Notes: generated from the sequence alone by a model not told the origin. A stretch of 5,721 bases of DNA from Sulfitobacter sp. (GCA_026421135.1 JAPKCR010000184.1:1-5721), one strand, 5' to 3'. Counted from the stretch's first letter, positions 1 through 5,277 are shown. Numbers and translations are program-made.

Positions 1-35
1 GAGTTGATGTTCCAAGTCGCAAGCGTAAATGGCAA
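1..35 (-). CDS. xthA: Exodeoxyribonuclease III, N-terminal fragment (runs off left edge)
   Basis: Reading leftward from a TTG at 35-33, the minus strand encodes M-P-F-T-L-A-T-W-N-I-N followed by a split serine codon at the window edge. This matches the start of the exonuclease III/AP endonuclease family, in which the first beta strand ends in a W-N-[IV]-N-[SG] motif whose asparagine helps hold the catalytic metal. Such enzymes nick DNA at abasic sites and degrade 3' ends in base excision repair in the cytoplasm. The TTG start is preferred because a GGGGGA ribosome-binding site (48-43) lies 7 nt upstream and because family members begin just before this motif. An in-frame ATG at 95-93 would add 20 residues that look unlike the family. 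Only 11 full codons are visible, so the assignment rests on one motif. The gene lies downstream of cenR in the same direction, but a strong terminator separates them. Confidence 0.68.
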   Translation of the reverse strand, partial: MPFTLATWNIN

Positions 36-42
36 TGGATAA

Positions 43-48
43 TCCCCC
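43..48 (-). promoter_or_regulatory. Ribosome-binding site deciding the TTG start of xthA
   Basis: The minus strand reads GGGGGA here, 7 nt before the TTG at 35-33. It is a purine-rich Shine-Dalgarno-like run at the right distance, and it supports TTG over the in-frame ATG at 95-93. No convincing -35/-10 pair for xthA was found between here and the terminator at 120. Confidence 0.5.
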
Positions 49-119
49 AAATCTGATCGTGCGCACCCTAACGCGAAAGGGGCCGCGGCTACCATGATGA
101 ATTCCGGATTCCGCTGGAC

Positions 120-152
120 AAAAAAAAGGGGCCGGACGCAATGGTCCGGCCC
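120..152 (-). terminator. Rho-independent terminator for minus-strand transcription (downstream of cenR)
   Basis: On the minus strand a perfect 9-bp stem, GGGCCGGAC (152-144) with GTCCGGCCC (137-129), closes a 6-nt loop. One C follows, then eight Ts (127-120). This is a textbook intrinsic terminator. The plus strand has no T-run after the stem, so it acts in one direction only. It ends transcripts from cenR, or from a small RNA between 152 and 274, before they reach xthA. Confidence 0.9.
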
Positions 153-235
153 AGTCCAACAGGGAGGTATGTATCATAACCCGGATACATGCGTCGGGCT
201 TCAAACCGATTGGCGGGTCATGAAAACCCCGCCGC
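120..235 (-). ncRNA. Candidate structured small RNA or structured cenR 3' UTR
   Basis: Between the cenR stop codon and the terminator the minus strand can form three successive hairpins. The first has a 6-bp stem GGCGGG/CCCGCC (233-228 with 217-212). The second has a perfect 7-bp stem ATGTATC/GATACAT (190-184 with 175-169). The third is the 9-bp terminator stem (152-129). The linker between the second and third contains ACCTCCCT (168-161), complementary to a Shine-Dalgarno sequence and predicted to be unpaired. No protein is credible here. The total length of about 115 nt fits a bacterial small RNA, and a weak promoter-like pair lies just upstream. It could equally be a long structured 3' UTR, from which a small RNA may or may not be processed. 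No known RNA family is recognised. Confidence 0.38.
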
Positions 236-241
236 TCAGAA

Positions 242-272
242 ATATAACCGGTCAGGATAAATTAAGTTCCAA
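242..272 (-). promoter_or_regulatory. Weak candidate promoter for the small RNA
   Basis: On the minus strand TTGGAA (272-267) and TTATAT (247-242) are separated by 19 bp, longer than the ideal 17. Transcription would begin near 235, just before the first hairpin. The elements overlap the end of cenR. The match is modest and could be chance in an AT-rich patch. Confidence 0.2.
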
Positions 273-274
273 AA

Positions 275-961
275 CTAGGAGATTAATCTGTAACCACCTG
301 ATTCAGTTACCAAAATTCTTGCATTCGAGGGATCTGGTTCGATTTTTTGGCGCAGGCGGTAAATATGAGTTTCCAGCGTGTGGGTGGTCACGCCTGCATT
401 ATATCCCCAAACTTCATGCAACAAAGTGTCTCGAGGGACGACCCCTGCCGCAGAACGGTACAAGAATTTCAGGATGTTGGTTTCTTTTTCGGTCAGACGG
501 ATTTTCTTGTCGTCTTCGGTCACCAACAGTTTCGCAGATGGTTTGAACGTATAGGGGCCAAGTTGAAAAATCGCTTCTTCGGATTGCTCGTGTTGGCGCA
601 GTTGGGCGCGAATACGCGCCAACAATACCGGAAATTTAAATGGTTTGGTTACATAGTCGTTGGCACCTGCGTCCAACCCCATGATCGTGTCCGCATCGCT
701 GTCATGTCCTGTCAGCATTAGAATCGGGCTTTTCACACCTTGAGTACGCAAGTCGCGACAAAGGTCGCGTCCATCAATATCAGGCAGCCCAACGTCAAGA
801 ATCACAAGATCGTACAGCGCCTCTGCCGCGCGCGTTTTGGCGTCAGCGCCATTGGCTGCCTCGAAAACATCGAAGTCTTCGGTCAGCAGCAATTGCTCGC
901 TCAGCGCGTCGCGCAGGTCGTCGTCGTCATCCACAAGCAGGATTTTCTTCAACTGGGCCAT
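275..961 (-). CDS. cenR: OmpR-family DNA-binding response regulator, probable CenR
   Basis: This 228-residue protein has the full response-regulator plan. The receiver domain (about residues 6-120) carries the acidic cluster at 11-15, the phospho-acceptor Asp56 in VILD, Thr84 and Lys106 in the T-K-P-F motif. A winged-helix domain (about 137-228) follows, with the R-L-T-E-K-E start and the T-H-T-L-E-T-H-I-Y-R-L-R-Q-K-I recognition helix typical of OmpR/PhoB proteins. The run of five aspartates after ILLV and the overall sequence recall CenR, the envelope regulator of Caulobacter and Rhodobacter. That subfamily call is from memory. AGAGGA at 976-971, 9 nt before the ATG, is a good ribosome-binding site. 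No histidine kinase gene adjoins it, as expected of an orphan regulator such as CenR, whose kinase CenK is encoded elsewhere. It is divergent from ribA and ends 123 bp before a strong terminator. The general class is certain; the name cenR is likely. Confidence 0.9.
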   Translation of the reverse strand: MAQLKKILLVDDDDDLRDALSEQLLLTEDFDVFEAANGADAKTRAAEALYDLVILDVGLPDIDGRDLCRDLRTQGVKSPILMLTGHDSDADTIMGLDAGANDYVTKPFKFPVLLARIRAQLRQHEQSEEAIFQLGPYTFKPSAKLLVTEDDKKIRLTEKETNILKFLYRSAAGVVPRDTLLHEVWGYNAGVTTHTLETHIYRLRQKIEPDPSNARILVTESGGYRLIS

Positions 962-1128
962 ATTAACTCATCCTCTTAATCTCATCTAAAGGTGTGTTCA
1001 CAATGCCGTGCGGACAAGGGGTGCCGCATTCTTTTCACAGGACCGTGCACAAAACACGGCAAATGTTTCATTTCCAGCGCAACTGACTTAAGTATCCTGT
1101 CACAACTGACGTGAAAGATTTCAAGAAG
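962..1128. promoter_or_regulatory. Divergent promoter region between cenR and ribA
   Basis: This non-coding stretch must hold the promoters of both divergent genes, but I could not pick a convincing -35/-10 pair for either. It contains an exact direct repeat CAACTGAC at 1080-1087 and 1103-1110, with starts 23 bp apart, about two helical turns. It also has an inverted pair TCAC (1100-1103) and GTGA (1111-1114) overlapping the second copy, and a short CCGTG/CACGG inverted repeat near 1043-1060. Any of these could be a regulator site, possibly for CenR itself; none matches a motif I know. Confidence 0.4.
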
Positions 1129-2217
1129 ATGGCATTTGGCCCCGACATCACCGAACAACTGGCCCGGGCACGCGCGGATCTGCGGATGGGGGTGCCTGTC
1201 GTTTTCCTGGGCGATGCCCCTGTTTTGGTCATCGCAGCCGAGACATTGAGCGCGCAACGCTTGACCGACCTTCTGACCCTTGGTGGCGATCCTGTTCTGG
1301 CAATCACTTCGCGCCGCGCAGAAACCCTTAAGGCGCGGGCCTATGATGGTAATCTGGCACGAGTCCTGTTGCCCCAAGATGCAACGCCAAGATGGGTGCA
1401 ATCAATCGCTGACCCCGCCGACGACTTGCGCAGCCCGATGAAAGGGCCGCTGAAATGCGCCCGTGGGGGCGATGCCTCTGCCCATGGCGCTGCTTTGCAG
1501 TTGGTGAAATCAGCACGACTGCTGCCCGCTGCGATTGTTCTTGATCTGCTGAACGCGGTTGGTTTTGCTGCCGAACACGGTCTTACAACCCTTGATCTGG
1601 CTGCGGCCTTGCCAGTGCTAGCCACCCGCAGCCCGCTTCATCCTGTGGTCAATGCACGCCTTCCCATGGAGGTGTCAGAGGCAGGTCGGCTGCATATTTT
1701 CCGGCCCGACGACGGCGGAGAAGAACATTATGCTATTGAAATCGGTCGGCCTGACCGCAGCAAACCTGTGCTGGCAAGGCTCCATTCTGCCTGCTTTACC
1801 GGCGATCTTATGGGCAGCTTGAAATGTGATTGTGGGCCACAGTTGCACGCCGCACTAGCCCAAATGGGGGCCGAAGGGCACGGTGTTTTGCTGTACCTGA
1901 ACCAAGAAGGGCGCGGCATTGGTCTGGCGAACAAGATGCGCGCTTATTCCCTTCAAGATCAAGGGTTTGATACGGTCGAAGCCAATCATCGCTTGGGATT
2001 CGAGGATGATGAGCGCGATTTTCGTCTGGGGTCAGATATCCTAAGATCGATGGGATTTTCAGCCGTTCGCCTGCTGACCAATAACCCTCGAAAAGTCGAA
2101 ATGATGGAGGCAAGCGGCATTAAGGTCACCGAGCGTGTGGCCCTAAAAGTTGGCGAAAACCGCCATAACACCGAATACCTTGCGACCAAGGCGGCAAAGT
2201 CAGGGCATCTTTTGTGA
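1129..2217 (+). CDS. ribA: GTP cyclohydrolase II with degenerate N-terminal RibB-like domain
   Basis: The protein (362 residues from this ATG) converts GTP to diamino-hydroxy-ribosylaminopyrimidine phosphate, the first step of riboflavin synthesis. The catalytic domain fills about residues 185-362. It shows the zinc ligands Cys222, Cys233 and Cys235 (spaced as in E. coli Cys54/65/67), the N-Q-E-G-R-G-I-G-L motif, Tyr273 and Arg296 matching E. coli Tyr105 and Arg128, and the R-L-L-T-N-N-P motif. It is far longer than the roughly 200-residue E. coli enzyme. Residues 10-160 weakly resemble dihydroxybutanone-phosphate synthase (RibB), for example an A-A-E-T-L segment, but lack its acidic D-R-E-N-E-G-D metal site, so this half is probably inactive. 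An in-frame GTG at 1111 would add six residues. I prefer the ATG because related proteins, as I recall them, start close to P-D-I-x-E-Q-L; neither start has a strong ribosome-binding site. Its stop overlaps the next gene's start by 4 bp. Confidence 0.93.
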   Translation: MAFGPDITEQLARARADLRMGVPVVFLGDAPVLVIAAETLSAQRLTDLLTLGGDPVLAITSRRAETLKARAYDGNLARVLLPQDATPRWVQSIADPADDLRSPMKGPLKCARGGDASAHGAALQLVKSARLLPAAIVLDLLNAVGFAAEHGLTTLDLAAALPVLATRSPLHPVVNARLPMEVSEAGRLHIFRPDDGGEEHYAIEIGRPDRSKPVLARLHSACFTGDLMGSLKCDCGPQLHAALAQMGAEGHGVLLYLNQEGRGIGLANKMRAYSLQDQGFDTVEANHRLGFEDDERDFRLGSDILRSMGFSAVRLLTNNPRKVEMMEASGIKVTERVALKVGENRHNTEYLATKAAKSGHLL

Positions 2218-2708
2218 CGCCCTACGATTTGGTGCTGACCCCCAGAGGGCTGCGATTTCAAGGGCGCACCTATCCTTGCACAATCGGGAAGACGGGCGTT
2301 ACGTCGCGCAAAAAGGAAGGCGACGGTGGTACACCAAAGGGCATTCATCGGATTGTAGGGATGTTATATCGCCCCGACCGCATTGCGCGGCCCACGGATT
2401 GGGCGAGACCGACTGGCCCGTTGGATTTGTGGTCTGATGATACCGGAGACGGCGATTACAACATGATGGTCCGCGCGCCCCACTCATACAGTCACGAACG
2501 GCTTCGCCGGCCTGACCCGTTATATGACTTGGTTCTGCTCACCGATTGGAACTGGCCCAAAGCGGTCAAGGGGAATGGATCTGCTATTTTTATTCATCAA
2601 TATCGTCGGCCCGGGTATCCGACCGAAGGGTGCATTGCCCTATCACGGGCGCACCTGCATCACATTGCACCATTGATCAGACACCAGACCCGCCTGATTG
2701 TTGCGTAG
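2214..2708 (+). CDS. YkuD-domain L,D-transpeptidase family protein
   Basis: This 164-residue protein carries the YkuD catalytic signature: His128 in F-I-H-Q-Y, then Thr137-Glu-Gly-Cys140-Ile near the end, with Cys140 the expected nucleophile. Family members form 3-3 cross-links in peptidoglycan or attach proteins to it; this short form resembles the COG3786 branch, whose substrate is less well defined. The usual S/T-H-G-C is T-E-G-C here. The GTG start overlaps the ribA stop (GTGA), indicating translational coupling. An in-frame stop at 2166-2168 and the absence of any other start after it exclude a longer N-terminus. No signal peptide or membrane segment is visible, odd for an enzyme whose family substrate is periplasmic. 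It ends 24 bp from the convergent yggS with no terminator between. The family is secure; the exact reaction is not. Confidence 0.88.
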   Translation: MTPYDLVLTPRGLRFQGRTYPCTIGKTGVTSRKKEGDGGTPKGIHRIVGMLYRPDRIARPTDWARPTGPLDLWSDDTGDGDYNMMVRAPHSYSHERLRRPDPLYDLVLLTDWNWPKAVKGNGSAIFIHQYRRPGYPTEGCIALSRAHLHHIAPLIRHQTRLIVA

Positions 2709-2732
2709 GATTGGTGGAAGCCGAAAGTGGTC

Positions 2733-3386
2733 TTAGCCGGCCACACGCTCACCAAAGATCGCTGATCCCACACGGATATGGGTCGCGCCCAGGGCGATGG
2801 CCTTCTCGAAATCACTGCTCATGCCCATCGATAGCCCGTCCAATCCGTTGCGCGCCGCGATCTTAGCCAGCAGCGCAAAATGCAACGCGGCTTCTTCGTC
2901 TACGGGCGGGATGCACATTAGGCCGCGAACAGGCAGATCAAGGCCCTGACATTCCTTGATAAAAGCATCAGCTTTAGCGGGCGTTACGCCTGCTTTCTGA
3001 TCTTCCTCACCGGTATTGACCTGAATGAACATGTCGGGGCATTGGCCAATCTCTTGCGCCAAACGGGAAAAAGTCGTGGCCAGCTTTGGGCGATCCAGGG
3101 TGTGAATAACGTCAAAAAGCTCCATCGCGGTGCGGGCCTTATTGGATTGTAGCGGTCCAATTAGATGCAGCTCGACACCGTCGAAGGATTGCTTGAAATT
3201 GGGCCATTTGCCCTCGGCCTCTTGTACGCGGTTCTCACCGAAACAACGGTGCCCTTCGTCTAGGACGGCCTGCACCCGTTCGTTTGGCTGCACTTTACTG
3301 ACAGCAATCAGCTTTACGCTGCCCGCATCACGGTCTGCGTCTTTTTCGGCTTTCGCCATACGTGTGATGATGTCGTGCAAGCTCAT
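2733..3386 (-). CDS. yggS: YggS/PROSC-family pyridoxal phosphate-binding protein
   Basis: A 217-residue single-domain protein with an alanine-racemase-like N-terminal barrel fold but no known enzymatic activity. The family binds pyridoxal 5'-phosphate and keeps vitamin B6 and amino-acid pools balanced in the cytoplasm. Diagnostic segments are L-I-A-V-S-K with the cofactor lysine at Lys31, G-E-N-R-V-Q-E (50-56), H-L-I-G-P-L-Q-S-N-K (74-83), L-S-M-G-M-S-S-D-F (185-193) and the phosphate-binding end H-I-R-V-G-S-A-I-F-G (203-212). The length is slightly shorter than the 230-odd residues of E. coli YggS but complete. A ribosome-binding site AGGGG (3398-3394) lies 7 nt before the ATG. It is transcribed in the same direction as the upstream porin but lies beyond that gene's terminator, with only about 44 bp between for a promoter. 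Confidence 0.95.
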   Translation of the reverse strand: MSLHDIITRMAKAEKDADRDAGSVKLIAVSKVQPNERVQAVLDEGHRCFGENRVQEAEGKWPNFKQSFDGVELHLIGPLQSNKARTAMELFDVIHTLDRPKLATTFSRLAQEIGQCPDMFIQVNTGEEDQKAGVTPAKADAFIKECQGLDLPVRGLMCIPPVDEEAALHFALLAKIAARNGLDGLSMGMSSDFEKAIALGATHIRVGSAIFGERVAG

Positions 3387-3430
3387 GATACGCCCCCTGT
3401 TTCCGGTCGCACAGAACTACAGCTTGGCAC

Positions 3431-3464
3431 AAAAGAAAAGGGGCAGACCAATGGCCTGCCCCTT
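3431..3464 (-). terminator. Rho-independent terminator of the porin gene
   Basis: On the minus strand a perfect 9-bp stem, AAGGGGCAG (3464-3456) with CTGCCCCTT (3446-3438), encloses a 9-nt loop that may pair further. It is followed by the U-rich run TTTTCTTTT overlapping the stem end (3439-3431). It begins 21 bp after the porin stop codon. It is well suited to end an abundant porin transcript before yggS. Confidence 0.92.
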
Positions 3465-3485
3465 ATTTAGACTGTTGCGTTCAAC

Positions 3486-4454
3486 TTAGAAGTTGAAGCG
3501 AACACCCATATCGGCAATCGTGTGACCTGCAAACAGTTTCGCAGCACCACCGCGGATGGACACACCGCCACCCAGATCGTGGTGAACGCCGATACCGTAA
3601 CTGGTGTTCTGCGTTGGAGTACCGAAAATGGTATCCGCGTCGGATACATAGGCGTCGATTGTTGTTGCTGCACCGACGTCAAAGCTTCCCGCAAGCGTTA
3701 CTTGATCACCGTTAATGCCGTTGTCAGCATAGGCCAATGAAACCTTAACCGGACCGATTACACCGCCCACCGAAGCGGCGAACTCCGTATCTGTCAAGCT
3801 GTTGGAATCCTGCCCACCAACTGCGAAGGTCCAGCCATTCCATTTATATGCCGCGTGAGCAGCCAAACGTTCGTTCGCACCATCAGAAGCGGACACGTGA
3901 AGCGACATATCGCCCATGGAATACATAACCTCGACAGCGTTGTTTGTTATTGCTGCACCGGCACCGTCGGAGTCATAAGCATCACCGCCGAACTGGTAAG
4001 GCGTGTACTCGTACTGCAGACCGGTCAAACCCAGATCAATTGGATACATACCAGGCATGAATTCCAGAGCGCCGTAGATGTTGCCAACGCCGACTTCAAG
4101 GCCGCCAGCGCGTGCAAAGAAGCGAGGAGCGTTAATGCCTGTGCCATTGAATGATCCGTCACCAGCAGGTGGCGTGAAGATTTCGTCATTTTCCTGCTCG
4201 ATACGTACACGTGCACCGAGTGTGACACCTGCGTCAGTTTCAGCTGTCGCTTCAATCTGCAGGCGGAAACGGCTTGTAACGTCAACAGAGCTATCGCCTG
4301 TGCCGTCGTCACCGAATGTCTGAGCGATGCCATTGGCACCAGCTGCACCTGAATATATAATACCAAAGCGACCGTAGCCGCCAAATGTTACGTCTGCTGC
4401 TGCTACGCCTGCGGTCGCGACCAAGGCTGTTGTAGCGAAGAGAACTTTTTTCAT
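3486..4454 (-). CDS. Outer-membrane porin, Rhodobacter type
   Basis: A 322-residue precursor of a beta-barrel porin, forming a diffusion channel for small solutes in the outer membrane. Residues 1-20 are a clear Sec signal peptide: two lysines, a hydrophobic core, and A-A-A before a predicted cut at Asp21. The mature protein of 302 residues is close to the roughly 300 of Rhodobacter capsulatus porin. It opens with V-T-F-G-G-Y-G-R-F-G, shows alternating beta-strand patterning with many glycines and acidic loops, and ends in R-F-N-F; the terminal phenylalanine is the signal read by the BAM assembly machinery. The segment V-G-N-I-Y-G-A-L-E (122-131) probably leads into the pore-narrowing loop. 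GGGA at 4464-4461 is a modest ribosome-binding site 6 nt before the ATG. The gene has its own terminator and a long leader, so it is likely a single-gene transcript. Which solutes it prefers cannot be told. Confidence 0.93.
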   Translation of the reverse strand: MKKVLFATTALVATAGVAAADVTFGGYGRFGIIYSGAAGANGIAQTFGDDGTGDSSVDVTSRFRLQIEATAETDAGVTLGARVRIEQENDEIFTPPAGDGSFNGTGINAPRFFARAGGLEVGVGNIYGALEFMPGMYPIDLGLTGLQYEYTPYQFGGDAYDSDGAGAAITNNAVEVMYSMGDMSLHVSASDGANERLAAHAAYKWNGWTFAVGGQDSNSLTDTEFAASVGGVIGPVKVSLAYADNGINGDQVTLAGSFDVGAATTIDAYVSDADTIFGTPTQNTSYGIGVHHDLGGGVSIRGGAAKLFAGHTIADMGVRFNF

Positions 4455-4483
4455 GAGTTATCCCATCGGTTTGAATTCACATG

Positions 4484-4508
4484 CCCTGACCGGGGAATCC
4501 GGAAAGGG
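4484..4508 (-). promoter_or_regulatory. Hairpin in the porin 5' leader
   Basis: CCCT (4484-4487) pairs with AGGG (4505-4508) and CCGG (4490-4493) with CCGG (4499-4502), separated by a symmetrical 2-by-2 internal loop and a 5-nt hairpin loop. On the minus strand this lies about 30 nt before the porin ATG. It could stabilise the messenger or affect translation, as is common for porin leaders. It is not a terminator, since no T-run follows. Confidence 0.35.
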
Positions 4509-4694
4509 TATGAGAGGTCTTTTCTGCCTTCACCCCTGTTTTGGCAAGGATCGTGCACGGGTTTGCTTTAATGTTGAAAACTCTGATGCAGCTTTGCCAC
4601 AGTTTCGATGACGCGCCAACGGTTGGTGTCGCCAGCCCAACCAGCATCGCCCGCCATATAACACACTATACTATGTGCATATTCGACATTGCGC

Positions 4695-4723
4695 TTGCCG
4701 ATAGTACCCTGCTTGTTTAGACC
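4695..4723 (+). promoter_or_regulatory. Candidate promoter of the DUF3576 gene
   Basis: TTGCCG (4695-4700) and TAGACC (4718-4723) are 17 bp apart and would start transcription near 4730. The -35 element matches the consensus well, the -10 element poorly. A more consensus-like TATACT at 4667-4672 has no suitable -35 element. Treat this as a guess. Confidence 0.25.
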
Positions 4724-4738
4724 AGTGTCCAAACAGGC
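4711..4738 (+). repeat. 28-bp imperfect palindrome just before the DUF3576 ribosome-binding site
   Basis: The left arm GCTTGTTTAGAC (4711-4722) and right arm GTCCAAACAGGC (4727-4738) flank the loop CAGT. Ten of twelve pairs are Watson-Crick; one further is G-U in RNA and one is an A-C mismatch. The palindrome overlaps the candidate -10 element and ends directly against AAAGGA (4739-4744), the ribosome-binding site. It could be an operator, or a hairpin at the start of the messenger. No T-run follows, so it is not a terminator. Confidence 0.55.
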
Positions 4739-4752
4739 AAAGGACGGCTGGA

Positions 4753-5250
4753 ATGGCGCACGCTTCGGTATTTAAATCCACAATCGCCTTTATGGCACTG
4801 GCAACATTGGGTGCCTGTGGTGGTTTCAGTCTGGGCCCGCCCACTGGCCAAACCGCAGAAGAGAGAGCTGGCCCTAACGTTCCCAGCAACGTTGAAACGA
4901 ACCAGGAAAACACGATCTGGTCGATTTTCAACCGCAAGAACTCAGACACAAGCGTATCTGTTAACAAATACCTGTGGTCCGCATCCCTTGAAGTACTGAA
5001 CTTTTTGCCGATCCAAACGATCGACCCCTACACGGGCGTTATCGTGACCGGATACGGCACGCCCCCGGGCAGCGGCCAATCCTACCGCGCGACAGTGTTG
5101 ATCGACGATCCAGCCCTAGATGCACGGTCGTTGAACGTTGCATTGCAAACCCGCGGTGGTCGCACGGTAAACAAGGCGACGTCGCGCGCTGTAGAAGATG
5201 CCATTCTTAGCCGCGCACGCGAAATGCGGATTGCCGATAACAAATTCTAA
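4753..5250 (+). CDS. DUF3576-family lipoprotein of unknown function
   Basis: A 165-residue protein. Residues 1-21 form a lipoprotein signal peptide with a lysine at position 8, a hydrophobic stretch, and the lipobox L-G-A-C with Cys22 as the lipid-modified residue. The mature protein should therefore be anchored to a membrane facing the periplasm. Residue 23 is Gly rather than Asp, which by the E. coli rule would allow transfer to the outer membrane. After a low-complexity linker (about 23-55) the globular part (about 56-160) matches, from memory, the DUF3576 family common in alphaproteobacteria. Segments include N-K-Y-L-W-S-A-S-L-E-V-L (71-82), G-V-I-V-T-G-Y-G (95-102) and a C-terminal helix. 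No catalytic residues can be named. AAGGA (4740-4744), 8 nt before the ATG, is a good ribosome-binding site. The same gene order, DUF3576 then leuS, is as I recall common in the group. Confidence 0.82.
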   Translation: MAHASVFKSTIAFMALATLGACGGFSLGPPTGQTAEERAGPNVPSNVETNQENTIWSIFNRKNSDTSVSVNKYLWSASLEVLNFLPIQTIDPYTGVIVTGYGTPPGSGQSYRATVLIDDPALDARSLNVALQTRGGRTVNKATSRAVEDAILSRAREMRIADNKF

Positions 5251-5277
5251 GCCCGCTCTTAACCCATTCTCCATTCC

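Larger units (their letters stand above)
4455..4752. promoter_or_regulatory. Divergent intergenic region between porin and DUF3576 lipoprotein genes
   Basis: No credible gene lies in these 298 bp. On the minus side, TTGCCA (4547-4542) and GAAAAG (4524-4519), 17 bp apart, are a weak candidate porin promoter, which would give a leader of about 60 nt. The centre carries overlapping short palindromes: CCAAC-G-GTTGG at 4616-4626, and GGTTGG (4621-4626) with CCAACC (4637-4642). The right side holds a candidate promoter and a long palindrome listed separately. A porin and a divergent envelope gene would be reasonable targets for an envelope regulator. Confidence 0.45.

Noticed and set aside
1..42. 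Plus-strand tail of a gene ending at the TAA at 40-42
   Set aside because: The thirteen codons before that stop show no recognisable C-terminus, while the opposite strand gives a clear exonuclease III motif.
36..95. In-frame ATG at 95-93 as the xthA start
   Set aside because: It would add a 20-residue leader with no family resemblance, whereas the TTG at 35 has a well-placed ribosome-binding site and fits the usual N-terminus.
94..546. Plus-strand open frame of 150 codons across the cenR tail and the hairpin region
   Set aside because: It lies antisense to most of the cenR DNA-binding domain, its protein resembles nothing I know, and the purine run at 161-167 is one base from an internal ATG, too close to work as a ribosome-binding site. 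That run is better read as the complement of the small-RNA linker.
982..1401. Minus-strand open frame of 139 codons over the front of ribA
   Set aside because: It overlaps a well-supported gene in antisense, is rich in Cys, His and Arg in the manner of shadow frames, and matches no family.
1808..2348. Minus-strand open frames over the ribA catalytic domain
   Set aside because: They mirror the conserved ribA codons and have no ribosome-binding site or recognisable protein content.
4025..4384. Minus-strand open frame of 119 codons inside the porin gene
   Set aside because: It is a frame-shifted reading of the porin on the same strand, with low-complexity Ala/Leu/Val content. The porin frame is intact from signal peptide to terminal Phe.
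4671..4967. Minus-strand open frame opposite the DUF3576 start
   Set aside because: It runs antisense to the lipobox region and through the palindrome, with no ribosome-binding site; there is nothing to support it over the lipoprotein frame.
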